A stretch of 64,000 nt of DNA, from NCBI GenBank assembly GCA_965249895.1, contig CBDFNC010000002.1:1-64000 (forward strand), written 5' to 3'. Within the stretch, counting starts at the first letter, position 1. Each line of letters opens with the position of its first letter. The notes beneath the pieces are model-generated. The model did no database searches and had not been told where the DNA came from. It worked only from the letters and a program-made list of their open reading frames with translations. This DNA is from CBDFNC01 sp965249895. GTDB lineage: Bacteria; Pseudomonadota; Gammaproteobacteria; Enterobacterales; CBDFNC01. Shown in pieces: positions 21,716-29,891 of the stretch. A program made the translations under genes and the position numbers.

Positions 21716-23335
21716 CTAGACACTAACCTTAGTGACATCGACGATTAGCTTAAGCTTCTGGCCTGGCTTGAGGTATTTGGATGTGTCCAGTTGATTCCAG
21801 CGCACTACATCAGCTACTTTGACCTTAAATCTGTAGGCTATTTCAGAGAGTGAGTCGCCAGACTTTACCTGATACGTGATGTTTCTAATTACTGAATCCT
21901 GGTTTTTAGCCGCCGAGTTGCCTGCCTCACTTATCAGCAACTTTTGTCCTGGTCTGAGTGTGGCTTTGGTCGAGATACCATTCCACTTTGCCAGGCTTTT
22001 GTAACTTACCTTATGTTTTTTGGCTATGGACCAAAGATTGTCACCCGATTTTACCAGATAGCTAGCTTGGCGATTGTTTATACTTATACTTTTACTTTTA
22101 CTTTTACTTTTACCGGCGGTCTGTTTAACCGTTTTGGTAACGGCAAACGTTTGATCTGAAGCCGGGATTAGCATGGTTTGCCCGGTACGAATTATATTAC
22201 CGCTGATATTGTTGGCACTGCGTAATACATCGGTACGGGTATCAAATTGCTTTGCAATTCGTATCAGGCTATCTCCCGATTGTACTTCATAGCTTTGCCA
22301 GCGGATCCGCTGTTTTGCAGGGACTTCCGCTAATGCCAGCTGAAATTTCTTACTCTTGCTAATCGGCATTAACAAGGTATGTGGACCATTTGGCGAGGTT
22401 GCCCAGCGATGGTAGCCAGGGTTCAATTTCTTTAGCTGCTTAATATCCGTACCCGCTAAATCAGCGGCTAAAGCAAGGTCAATTTGGGAGCCTACATTCA
22501 CGTGCGCTAAATATGCCTGGTTGGCCAGCATTGGCATGGATATGCCGTATTTCTCATTGTTTTTGATTAAGTCGGCAAACGCCAGCAGTTTGGGGACATA
22601 GGCCTGGGTTTCCCTGGGCAATTCCAGGTTCCAAAAGTCGGTCGGTTTACCGTCGCGGGTATTTCGCTTGATGGCGTTCAGTACCCGGCCTTCACCCGAG
22701 TTATAGGCTGCCAGTGTATGCAGCCAGTTACCGTCCATCTGTTTATGTAAATACTCCATATGCTTCAGCGCGGCATGGGTGGAGGCGACTACATCGCGTC
22801 GGCCATCGTACCACCAGTCTTGTTTCAGGCCGTATTGTTTACCTGTGGCAGGCATAAACTGCCACATACCGGCGGCGCCACTGTATGAGTAGGCGCTAGG
22901 GTCAAACGCAGTTTCCACTACGGGTAACAGGGCAAGATCCAAAGGCATGTCACGTTTCTCTATTTCTTCGACAATAAAATAGAGGTAAGGCTGGGCACGT
23001 TCGGATATTTGCCGTAAATAGGCTGGATGTTTCAGGTACCAGTTACGTTGCGCCTTGATACGGTCATTTTCGGGAACATCGAGCTCAAAGCCGTTACTTA
23101 GCTTGATCCAGATATTTTTTTCCTCAAGAGGCACAGGTTTGGGGCTGGCAACTACTGTTATAACCTTGGAAGCTTGGTTGAGCGAATCAAGGGCAGGTTT
23201 GCTCACCTCCTCAGTTTGCATATTCTGATCTGGTTTAGCCTGCGGGCTCGATATTTCGGGGGCATTTGGTGGATTATCAACTGTCTGACAGCCAGTTAAT
23301 ACCAGAACCAATGCAACTGTGAGTTTGCTTCTCAT
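21716..23335 (-). CDS. mltD: Membrane-bound lytic murein transglycosylase D
   Basis: Peptidoglycan-cleaving lipoprotein that makes 1,6-anhydromuramoyl ends, probably in the outer membrane facing the periplasm. The 539 residues start with a lipoprotein signal (LTGC, Cys16). The SLT catalytic domain (about 100-250) has LLPVVETAFDP with catalytic Glu141, GAAGMWQFMPATGKQYGL and AYNSGEGRV. Three LysM repeats follow at about 345-395, 425-470 and 490-535 (YEVQSGDSL, YLVKSGDNL, YQVKSGDSL). Between LysM 1 and 2 a run of TTTACT hexamers (near 22080-22112) encodes a Lys-Ser dipeptide repeat, a likely length-variable spot. Gene order next to gloB is as in E. coli. Confidence 0.95.
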   Translation of the reverse strand: MRSKLTVALVLVLTGCQTVDNPPNAPEISSPQAKPDQNMQTEEVSKPALDSLNQASKVITVVASPKPVPLEEKNIWIKLSNGFELDVPENDRIKAQRNWYLKHPAYLRQISERAQPYLYFIVEEIEKRDMPLDLALLPVVETAFDPSAYSYSGAAGMWQFMPATGKQYGLKQDWWYDGRRDVVASTHAALKHMEYLHKQMDGNWLHTLAAYNSGEGRVLNAIKRNTRDGKPTDFWNLELPRETQAYVPKLLAFADLIKNNEKYGISMPMLANQAYLAHVNVGSQIDLALAADLAGTDIKQLKKLNPGYHRWATSPNGPHTLLMPISKSKKFQLALAEVPAKQRIRWQSYEVQSGDSLIRIAKQFDTRTDVLRSANNISGNIIRTGQTMLIPASDQTFAVTKTVKQTAGKSKSKSKSISINNRQASYLVKSGDNLWSIAKKHKVSYKSLAKWNGISTKATLRPGQKLLISEAGNSAAKNQDSVIRNITYQVKSGDSLSEIAYRFKVKVADVVRWNQLDTSKYLKPGQKLKLIVDVTKVSV

Positions 23336-23546
23336 TATTATCCGTCACCTGAAAAATTCCTCGCATATGTTAGTGAACCGCAGTTATAGATTCAAGCCGG
23401 TGACCATTTATCTTTCTATTTCACAGCGACAGGGAAGGGTATCTCGTTGAACGTCAAGGGGTTACCTAGATTAGTTTACCGGGCGTTAAGTTAACCGCTG
23501 GATTAGGTCGAGCAGTAAACAATCGTCCGGGAAACTATGGGCAGCG

Positions 23547-24341
23547 CTAAAAGCTATCTTTCCAATGCCGTAATGCTTTAAATACAGCATCAGGATCGGC
23601 TAGGGGCTGCGCCGTGTGTGCCTGGACCGCAGCTTTAACCAAAGCTTGCTCTGTGCGTAAAAAAGGATTGATGGCCAGTTCTTTTTCTATAGTGGAAGGT
23701 AAACTAGGCAGCCCTTGCTGGATCAGCTTAGCTACCTGTTTCATTTCTAACCGAAGTTGTTGATTCGCGGGCTCCACCTGTAGGGCAAAGGTCAAATTAG
23801 CTTGCGTGTACTCGTGAGTGCAATAAACCTGGGTATGGGATGGGAGTGCGGCCAGCTTATGCAATGAGTCAGCGAGTTGTTTTGCAGTGCCTTCAAACAG
23901 CCGGCCACAGCCTGCACTGAACAAGGTATCGCCGCAAAACAGTTTGTTATCACCATAGTAGGCTATATGGTCCAGGGTATGGCCCGGAGTATCCAATATT
24001 TCGAAAACAGCGCCATATAGCTCAACTTTATCTCCTTCTTTTAAGGGGTTATAGTTGAAGCTTAACTGGCTTTTGGCCGGGCCGTAGATGGTAACTTGAT
24101 GGGGGCTCTGTTCGCAGAGCATTTTGACGCCATCAACATGGTCCCAATGGTGGTGGGTGATCAAAATTGAGTCCAGAGTCAAACCCAACTTGTCCAGCGC
24201 TTGTTGGGCCGCATGAGCGTCCCCTGGGTCGACTAAGGTACAACGGGTCCCCTTAGTTTCCTTTATCAACCAGATATAGTTATCTTTGAATGCGGGAATA
24301 GTTAAAACGTGTAACATGGTTTGCTGTCTCAAAGCTGACAT
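23547..24341 (-). CDS. gloB: Hydroxyacylglutathione hydrolase (glyoxalase II)
   Basis: Hydrolyses S-lactoylglutathione to lactate and glutathione in methylglyoxal detoxification; cytoplasmic. The metallo-beta-lactamase motif THHHWDH is at residues 62-68 (HxHxDH), with further metal ligands in LDTPGHTLDH, LFCGDTLFSAGCG and YCTHEYT. The C-terminal HAGH domain ends with FKALRHWKDSF. The 264-residue count starts at 24341; an internal ATG at 24317 (MLHVLTIPAFKDNYIW) agrees better with other GloB proteins and may be the real start. It is divergent from the methyltransferase gene. Confidence 0.95.
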   Translation of the reverse strand: MSALRQQTMLHVLTIPAFKDNYIWLIKETKGTRCTLVDPGDAHAAQQALDKLGLTLDSILITHHHWDHVDGVKMLCEQSPHQVTIYGPAKSQLSFNYNPLKEGDKVELYGAVFEILDTPGHTLDHIAYYGDNKLFCGDTLFSAGCGRLFEGTAKQLADSLHKLAALPSHTQVYCTHEYTQANLTFALQVEPANQQLRLEMKQVAKLIQQGLPSLPSTIEKELAINPFLRTEQALVKAAVQAHTAQPLADPDAVFKALRHWKDSF

Positions 24342-24470
24342 TAGATAACACTATGATAATCTAAACCGGGCCACAGTTTGAACCCATTCGGAGTTTGCGG
24401 AGCGATACTATGTTAAATTTACCCTGGAGGAAGCCCGAGTCTGACAATCACTGTCATTGCTTAAGTAATT

Positions 24471-25226
24471 ATGATGAGACCTGCCAAAACAAATCGTGAG
24501 ATCACCGTTCCTGTCAGCTGGCAGGAGTTGCCAATGGGAGACTGGTTATGCGAACAATTGCAAATCCGGTTAGACAATTGGTGTCCGCAGCTATTTGGCT
24601 ATCATTTATTAAAACTAGGCGCATTAAGCGGTGAGTTAAGTACCTTATCCTGTACTATCCGTCATCAGGTGACGTTAACAGATGGTGGTGGTATTGCCGG
24701 GTTATACGCCGATGTAAATGCCTTGCCGTTTCAAGAATCCTGTATCGACGCTTGTGTGCTAGCTCATGGCCTGGACTTTACCTCTGACCCTCACCAATTG
24801 TTGCGTGAAGTGGAACGGGCTCTTACATCTGACGGCTGTTTGATCGTCAGTGGTTTTAATCCGTTTAGTTGGCTTGGGATGGGCAAGTATTTGCCTTTTC
24901 GGCGAAATAAGTTGCCCTGGTCGGGTCGCCTGTTTACCCCGACTCGGGTGAGAGATTGGCTGCACTTACTGGGGTTTGAAGTGTTGCAGGACGACCGATT
25001 TGGTTTTGGCTTTTTAAGCGGAGGAAGATTGGCTCCTTCCTGGCTGGAAAAATTAGGGCAGGATTATTTTCCTTTGTGCTGCTCAGTTTATTTTATTGTC
25101 GCCAAGAAACGTACGACACCTTTTACTCCTATCAAAGAGACCTGGCGTGTGCGCAGGCCTATTTTAACATCGGGCGCCGTGGCCAATAGAGAAATTAATA
25201 CTCTCGAGCGGCGGGCTGAACGTTAG
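24471..25226 (+). CDS. yafS: SAM-dependent methyltransferase, YafS-like
   Basis: A 251-residue class I methyltransferase-like protein. Recognisable parts are ADVNALPFQESCIDACVLAH (the acidic-loop and post-II segment), HQLLREVERALTSDGCLIVS (strand 5 region) and FNPFSWLG. A tidy GxGxG SAM loop is missing from the expected N-terminal position, as is common in this group. The substrate is unknown. Position between gloB and rnhA matches E. coli yafS. Two adjacent ATG codons (24471, 24474) are possible starts. Confidence 0.8.
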   Translation: MMRPAKTNREITVPVSWQELPMGDWLCEQLQIRLDNWCPQLFGYHLLKLGALSGELSTLSCTIRHQVTLTDGGGIAGLYADVNALPFQESCIDACVLAHGLDFTSDPHQLLREVERALTSDGCLIVSGFNPFSWLGMGKYLPFRRNKLPWSGRLFTPTRVRDWLHLLGFEVLQDDRFGFGFLSGGRLAPSWLEKLGQDYFPLCCSVYFIVAKKRTTPFTPIKETWRVRRPILTSGAVANREINTLERRAER

Positions 25227-25271
25227 ATTTGTCACCTGCTCCTGAAATAATCCAATTTCCTGGCGCCATGA

Positions 25272-25742
25272 TCAGCCGGCAGATAAATAGCCTTGATCGG
25301 GAATAAGGGTCCCAGACTCTGCAGCGGCTCGTGCCAGTTCATCACACAGCTCATTTTCCGGGTGTCCAGAATGGCCTTTCACCCAATGCCATTCTACTTG
25401 GTGTTTTTGCCTCGCCAGGTCCAGTTGTTGCCATAAATCGGCATTTTTTACCGGTGCTTTACTGGCGGTTTGCCACTGGCGCTTTTTCCAGTTATGGATC
25501 CACTGTGTTATGCCCTTGCGTACATATTGGCTGTCTGTGGTTAAGTTTACCTGACAGCTTTCTTTCAGGCTGTTTAACGCGGCAATACACGCCATCAGCT
25601 CCATCCTGTTATTGGTGGTTTGCTGATAACCCTGAGACAAGGTTTTTTGATGGCCTTTATATTTAAGCACCGCGCCGTATCCGCCTGGGCCCGGGTTACC
25701 TAAACACGAGCCGTCTGTATAGAGTTCAACCTGTTTCGCCAT
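25272..25742 (-). CDS. rnhA: Ribonuclease HI
   Basis: Degrades the RNA strand of RNA-DNA hybrids. The start at ATG 25742 gives 156 residues beginning MAKQVELYTDGSCLGNPG, the usual length; the frame is open further upstream but that part does not look like protein. The catalytic set is in the same positions as in E. coli: Asp10, Glu48, Asp70 and Asp134, with His124 in VKGHSGHPEN. It is divergent from dnaQ, with 23 bp between start codons, the conserved rnhA/dnaQ arrangement. Confidence 0.97.
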   Translation of the reverse strand: MAKQVELYTDGSCLGNPGPGGYGAVLKYKGHQKTLSQGYQQTTNNRMELMACIAALNSLKESCQVNLTTDSQYVRKGITQWIHNWKKRQWQTASKAPVKNADLWQQLDLARQKHQVEWHWVKGHSGHPENELCDELARAAAESGTLIPDQGYLSAG

Positions 25743-25765
25743 ATTTGATAGACTAGGGGTAATAA

Positions 25766-26512
25766 ATGAAATTTGAGGCAAATATGAACATAGCTGAGCC
25801 ATTGAGACAAGTAGTTCTTGATACCGAAACCACGGGTATGAACTTTGACAGCGGCCCTCACTACCTTGGTCATCGGATCATTGAAATAGGCTGTGTTGAA
25901 GTGATTAACCGTAAGCTGACGGGCAGGCACTACCATGTCTATATCAAGCCGGATCGTTTGATTGATGCCGAAGCCATAGAAATTCACGGCATTACGGACG
26001 AATTTCTCCGAGACAAACCCAGTTTTAACCAAATAGCCGAAGAATTCGTGGAATTTATCCGTGGAGCAGAAGTGATTGCTCACAACGCACCGTTCGATAT
26101 CGGTTTTATGGATTATGAATTCGGCAAACTAAAGCAAGACATAGGTAAAACAGAGCAGTTCTGCAAAATTACCGATACGCTGGCGATGGCGAAAGAAATT
26201 TTTCCGGGCAAGCGTAATAACCTGGATGTCCTTTGTGACCGCTATGGCATAGATAACTCTCACCGTACTTTGCACGGCGCATTGCTTGATGCCGAGATCC
26301 TGGCGGATGTGTACCTGTTAATGACAGGTGGCCAGACTAAGCTTAATCTCTCCCACGGTAATGCTGATAATAAAGGCACAGAAGGTGGACAGAGGTTAGA
26401 TGCAAACAGGGCACAGACCCCGATTATTATGGCGACACAGCAAGAGCTGAATGCCCATGAGGCTCGTCTCGACTTAGTTGACAAGAGTGGCTCCAGCCTT
26501 TGGCGGCAATAA
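25766..26512 (+). CDS. dnaQ: DNA polymerase III epsilon subunit (proofreading exonuclease)
   Basis: 3'-5' exonuclease of the replicative polymerase. 248 residues from ATG 25766, which follows AGGGGT; a second ATG at 25784 is also well placed. Exo I is VVLDTETTG with Asp19 and Glu21, Exo II is IAHNAPFDIGFMDYE, and Exo III is HRTLHGALLDAEILADVY with its His and Asp, so the DEDDh set is complete. The C-terminal part that binds the alpha subunit ends LVDKSGSSLWRQ. Confidence 0.96.
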   Translation: MKFEANMNIAEPLRQVVLDTETTGMNFDSGPHYLGHRIIEIGCVEVINRKLTGRHYHVYIKPDRLIDAEAIEIHGITDEFLRDKPSFNQIAEEFVEFIRGAEVIAHNAPFDIGFMDYEFGKLKQDIGKTEQFCKITDTLAMAKEIFPGKRNNLDVLCDRYGIDNSHRTLHGALLDAEILADVYLLMTGGQTKLNLSHGNADNKGTEGGQRLDANRAQTPIIMATQQELNAHEARLDLVDKSGSSLWRQ

Positions 26513-26558
26513 TACCTGGGGATGGCGGGAAGCCTTTATAAGTGCTAAGGAATAATGA

Positions 26559-27797
26559 ATGCGGCAATTTATAGTCTGGATCAGCTTGTTGGTATCGAGT
26601 GCAGCATTTGCGGCTGATATTTTTGAACGAAATGATATCAGTTTGTTTGATAACCGTTTTCGCATAGACAGAGAAGCGGAAAAAGTGACCTTCGTGATTA
26701 AGCGGGACGAAGGCTCGAGCGCAGTTATTCTGGTGAGACCAGATGGCAGCAAACTATATTCGGACAGAAAACCGGATAACGTGAGCTGGCTGGAGGGGGA
26801 CTATCAGGACTATATAACCATTGAGAATCCTATGCCGGGGCCCTGGCAAGCGATAGGTGCCATCGACGCAGAGAATCGCATCAGAATAATGAGCAAACTT
26901 GAACTGGATGTGAGCCCTATCGCTCAGCAGCTGTTTGTGGGTGAGCATTTGAAGTTGAAAGCCGCATTACTCACACAGGATAAGCAAGTGCTAGCTGAAG
27001 ATTACCTGGATGACCTTTACATGTCAGTCACTTTGACCAGCCTAAACCAAGAGGAAGATGATAACTTTGCTTTTTCCGGTCACGTGTCTGCCAGGTACTG
27101 GGATAATGGACGAGATTATGACGAAAGGCCGGGGGATGGTGAAATGACTGCTTTTGTTAAGCTGAAGATCCCAGCCGGCAAATATCGTGTCCAGGTAGCG
27201 ACAGAAAATGAGGTATTTACCCGGGCTTTTCAAAAGGATGTTTTGGTTTACCCCATACCAGTGAAGCTGGATGTGATCTCCGCTACGCAAGATCTCGGGC
27301 CTAAACTGGTGGTTGTGATTGACGACGATGAGCTACAAATTCAAAGCGTGTCTCTTGTAGGGCAAATAGAAGGAGCCTTAGGTGAGCAAAAGCAGATCAC
27401 CGTTCAGGCCGAGCAAAAGAAGTTTGAAGTTCAGTTAGAAAAACCGGACGTGACCGGGCGCTTCACTATAGATGCCATGGCATATGCAACGACCCTATCA
27501 GGCCGTGAGATTGTGATTGAACTGCCTCAGGAAGAGTTTCGAATCGTACCACCACCCCCCACTGTTGAGCTCATACCTGAAAGTGATGCCGTCGCGACAG
27601 TGGAGGTGGAGGAAAGCTATGCTTGGATTTATATCTCTGCTGGCGGTGTAATTCTTTTGCTAATTATCGCGGGTGGTGCACTCATTTGGTGGAAGCGTAG
27701 AAGTGTGAAACGTATTGCAGCCAAAATAGCAGAAAATGAACAGGAGGATGTTGCCTTGGATCCAACTCCATTGGAGCAAGAACAGGAGAAAAAATAG
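26559..27797 (+). CDS. Membrane-anchored conserved hypothetical protein (TIGR03503-like)
   Basis: A 412-residue protein with a signal peptide (cleavage after SSAAFA, about residue 18), a long periplasmic beta-rich region and one C-terminal membrane helix (about 355-377, YISAGGVILLLIIAGGALIW) followed by a basic stop and a short acidic cytoplasmic tail. Segments such as DNRFRIDREAEKVTFVIKR and NPMPGPWQAIG recall the TIGR03503 family of marine gammaproteobacteria; this is from memory and should be tested. Its function is unknown; the shape suggests an envelope protein with Ig-like domains. It follows dnaQ by 46 bp on the same strand and may be co-transcribed. Confidence 0.7.
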   Translation: MRQFIVWISLLVSSAAFAADIFERNDISLFDNRFRIDREAEKVTFVIKRDEGSSAVILVRPDGSKLYSDRKPDNVSWLEGDYQDYITIENPMPGPWQAIGAIDAENRIRIMSKLELDVSPIAQQLFVGEHLKLKAALLTQDKQVLAEDYLDDLYMSVTLTSLNQEEDDNFAFSGHVSARYWDNGRDYDERPGDGEMTAFVKLKIPAGKYRVQVATENEVFTRAFQKDVLVYPIPVKLDVISATQDLGPKLVVVIDDDELQIQSVSLVGQIEGALGEQKQITVQAEQKKFEVQLEKPDVTGRFTIDAMAYATTLSGREIVIELPQEEFRIVPPPPTVELIPESDAVATVEVEESYAWIYISAGGVILLLIIAGGALIWWKRRSVKRIAAKIAENEQEDVALDPTPLEQEQEKK

Positions 27798-27877
27798 GCA
27801 ATTGGGTATAAAAGGAGCAAAGGTTGGTTGTTCTGGAATCAAACTGTAATTATTCCGACTTTTTTGCATTAACAGTG

Positions 27878-27906
27878 TTGACTCAGCTAGGCCATAACCG
27901 TATTAT
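27878..27906 (+). promoter_or_regulatory. Promoter of the tRNA-Asp array
   Basis: TTGACT at 27878-27883, a 17-bp spacer and TATTAT at 27901-27906, then the GC-rich discriminator CTGCGCCGC typical of stable-RNA promoters. It is about 100 bp before the first tRNA-Asp and the only good promoter I see for all seven. Confidence 0.75.
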
Positions 27907-28005
27907 CTGCGCCGCACTTAAGACGGAGTTTCTGGAAAATAGGAAGCTTCTTTAAGTAAGATTTCAAGGCAGCTTGACAGGGTTTACCTTGTTAACAACA
28001 GATGC

Positions 28006-28082
28006 GGAGTGGTAGTTCAGTTGGTTAGAATACCGGCCTGTCACGCCGGGGGTCGCGGGTTCGAGTCCCGTCCACTCCGCCA
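28006..28082 (+). tRNA. tRNA-Asp (GTC), copy 1 of 7
   Basis: A 77-nt cloverleaf with acceptor GGAGTGG/CCACTCC, anticodon loop CTGTCAC (anticodon GTC), T-loop GTTCGAGTC, and encoded CCA. The seven copies appear identical over their full length. Confidence 0.98.
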
Positions 28083-28192
28083 ACTTTGGATGTGTGTAAG
28101 AGCCTTGTGCTCATGAATCGCCAATGTCTGTTTTGAATCTTAGTGTGTTTGATTTTGTTAAACCTGAAGTTAGGTTTGCTGCAAAATGTAGC

Positions 28193-28269
28193 GGAGTGGT
28201 AGTTCAGTTGGTTAGAATACCGGCCTGTCACGCCGGGGGTCGCGGGTTCGAGTCCCGTCCACTCCGCCA
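28193..28269 (+). tRNA. tRNA-Asp (GTC), copy 2 of 7
   Basis: Identical to copy 1 and starts 187 bp after it. The spacer after it begins AATTTCGGTTG and has a weaker version of the post-tRNA hairpin. Confidence 0.98.
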
Positions 28270-28377
28270 ATTTCGGTTGTTTATTGAGTTTTCTCAAGCG
28301 ACCTTAGTTATGCAGCAGATTTAAGCATCAGAATAGCAAAGTCAGAAACTTCCTTTGGAAGTGTTTAGATACTCAGT

Positions 28378-28454
28378 GGAGTGGTAGTTCAGTTGGTTAG
28401 AATACCGGCCTGTCACGCCGGGGGTCGCGGGTTCGAGTCCCGTCCACTCCGCCA
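28378..28454 (+). tRNA. tRNA-Asp (GTC), copy 3 of 7
   Basis: Identical to copy 1, starting 185 bp after copy 2. The spacer after it contains GAGTTTCGTACTT, a relative of the 40-bp repeat core. Confidence 0.98.
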
Positions 28455-28568
28455 ACTTTGGTCGTCATTAAGAGTTTCGTACTTATGTGCCGCCAATATC
28501 TGATTTAGCAACAGAATATCTGTTATTGATAAATCAGTCTCAGTATCTAATAGCTAATGCTCTAATGT

Positions 28569-28645
28569 GGAGTGGTAGTTCAGTTGGTTAGAATACCGGC
28601 CTGTCACGCCGGGGGTCGCGGGTTCGAGTCCCGTCCACTCCGCCA
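28569..28645 (+). tRNA. tRNA-Asp (GTC), copy 4 of 7
   Basis: Identical to copy 1, starting 191 bp after copy 3. The spacer after it contains GAGTTTTGTACTC. Confidence 0.98.
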
Positions 28646-28739
28646 ACTTTGGTAGATTAAAGAGTTTTGTACTCCTATCTTACCAACCTGTATATTCAGG
28701 GCAGCATTAGTTTACAATCTGGAATTGCAAAACCTTAGT

Positions 28740-28816
28740 GGAGTGGTAGTTCAGTTGGTTAGAATACCGGCCTGTCACGCCGGGGGTCGCGGGTTCGAGT
28801 CCCGTCCACTCCGCCA
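28740..28816 (+). tRNA. tRNA-Asp (GTC), copy 5 of 7
   Basis: Identical to copy 1, starting 171 bp after copy 4. It is directly followed by the first tandem repeat block. Confidence 0.98.
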
Positions 28817-29000
28817 ACTTTGGCAGCAAATAAGAGTCCCGTACTCACGTGCCGTCAACACTGGCAGCAAATAAGAGTCTCGTACTCACGTGCCGTCAAC
28901 ACTGGCAGCAAATAAGAGTCCCGTACTCATGTTTCGCTAACTTTGGCAGTAAACAGAGTCCTGTACTCACGTGCCGTCAAGCTTTTGCAAGTAAAGATTG
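28817..29000 (+). repeat. First block of tRNA-linked hairpin repeats (about 4 units, ~41 bp)
   Basis: Four imperfect units follow copy 5. Each has GGCAG, then GAGTCCCGTACTC (variants TCTCG and TCCTG), then ACGTGCCGTCAA. They are related to but less uniform than the second block, with AATAA where the second block has GCA. They look like an older form of the same repeat. The remaining spacer to copy 6 shows nothing recognisable. Confidence 0.85.
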
Positions 29001-29015
29001 AAGTATCATCTCTGT

Positions 29016-29092
29016 GGAGTGGTAGTTCAGTTGGTTAGAATACCGGCCTGTCACGCCGGGGGTCGCGGGTTCGAGTCCCGTCCACTCCGCCA
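29016..29092 (+). tRNA. tRNA-Asp (GTC), copy 6 of 7
   Basis: Identical to copy 1, starting 276 bp after copy 5. Its CCA runs directly into AACACTGACAGC, the start of the large repeat block. Confidence 0.98.
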
Positions 29093-29560
29093 ACACTGAC
29101 AGCAAGCAGAGTCCCGTACTCATGTGCCGTGACAGCAAGCAGAGTCCCGTACTCGCCGTCAACACTGACAGCAAGCAGAGTCCCGTACTCATATGCCGTC
29201 AACACTGACAGCAAGCAGAGTCCCGTACTCATATGCCGTCAACACTGACAGCAAGCAGAGTCCCGTACTCATATGCCGTCAACACTGACAGCAAGCAGAG
29301 TCCCGTACTCATATGCCGTCAACACTGACAGCAAGCAGAGTCCCGTACTCATATGCCGTCAACACTGACAGCAAGCAGAGTCCCGTACTCATATGCCGTC
29401 AACACTGACAGCAAGCAGAGTCCCGTACTCATATGCCGTCAACACTGACAGCAAGCAGAGTCCCGTACTCATATGCCGTTAACACTGACAGCAAGCAGAG
29501 TCCCGTACTCATATGCCGTTAACACTGACAGCAAGCAGAGTTCCGTACCATTATGCCACC
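29093..29560 (+). repeat. Second block of tRNA-linked hairpin repeats (12 units, 40-bp period)
   Basis: Nine exact or nearly exact 40-bp units start at 29161, 29201 and so on to 29481, with a degenerate unit at 29521 and two shorter variants at 29093-29160. Each unit reads AACACTGACAGCAAGCA, then GAGTCCCGTACTC, then ATATGCCGTC. It can fold with outer stem GACAGCA/TGCCGTC and inner stem GAGT/ACTC. The core copies the tRNA-Asp 3' end (GAGTCCCGTCCACTCCGCCA) with small changes. There are no spacers, so it is not a CRISPR array. Short frames through the block are by-products of the repeat. Confidence 0.95.
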
Positions 29561-29670
29561 ATGATAGGTAGCGAAAAGAGTCATATATCTTTACGCGACC
29601 AAAAACGATTATTCAATAGAGCTTAAGCTCGTTGGTAACGTTATATAGTGAAATTGACATCATTTCGGAT

Positions 29671-29747
29671 GGAGTGGTAGTTCAGTTGGTTAGAATACCG
29701 GCCTGTCACGCCGGGGGTCGCGGGTTCGAGTCCCGTCCACTCCGCCA
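29671..29747 (+). tRNA. tRNA-Asp (GTC), copy 7 of 7
   Basis: Identical to copy 1, starting 655 bp after copy 6 because of the repeat block. After it, 29748-29891 has no gene and only a weak stem before TTTTTT near 29780, a doubtful terminator. Confidence 0.98.
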
Positions 29748-29891
29748 ACACTTTAGGACCTTAGCGATAAGCTAGAGTTTTTTCGTATCTGAAATATAGT
29801 AACTCAGATGGCAGTCCCGTGCTTTTTACTTTCAGCAATCGCTTTAATGTCTCGTATCGAACAGGTTCTCTAATTTGGGGGAGACATACGG

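Noticed and set aside
24759..24965. Minus-strand frame within the yafS-like gene
   Set aside because: Shadow of the coding frame with no start signal or family match.
27974..27979. TTGACA as -35 of the tRNA-Asp array
   Set aside because: Any -10 at the right distance would overlap the tRNA 5' end; the promoter at 27878-27906 has a better -10, spacing and discriminator.
28977..29232. Short minus-strand reading frames across the repeats and tRNA-Asp
   Set aside because: They are made of repeated TGLCLLS and TGLEPATPGVTGRYSNQL patterns that are just translations of the repeats and the tRNA.
29093..29560. Possible CRISPR array
   Set aside because: The units are directly adjacent with no unique spacers, the period is 40 bp throughout, and no cas genes are near. 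The unit copies a tRNA end.
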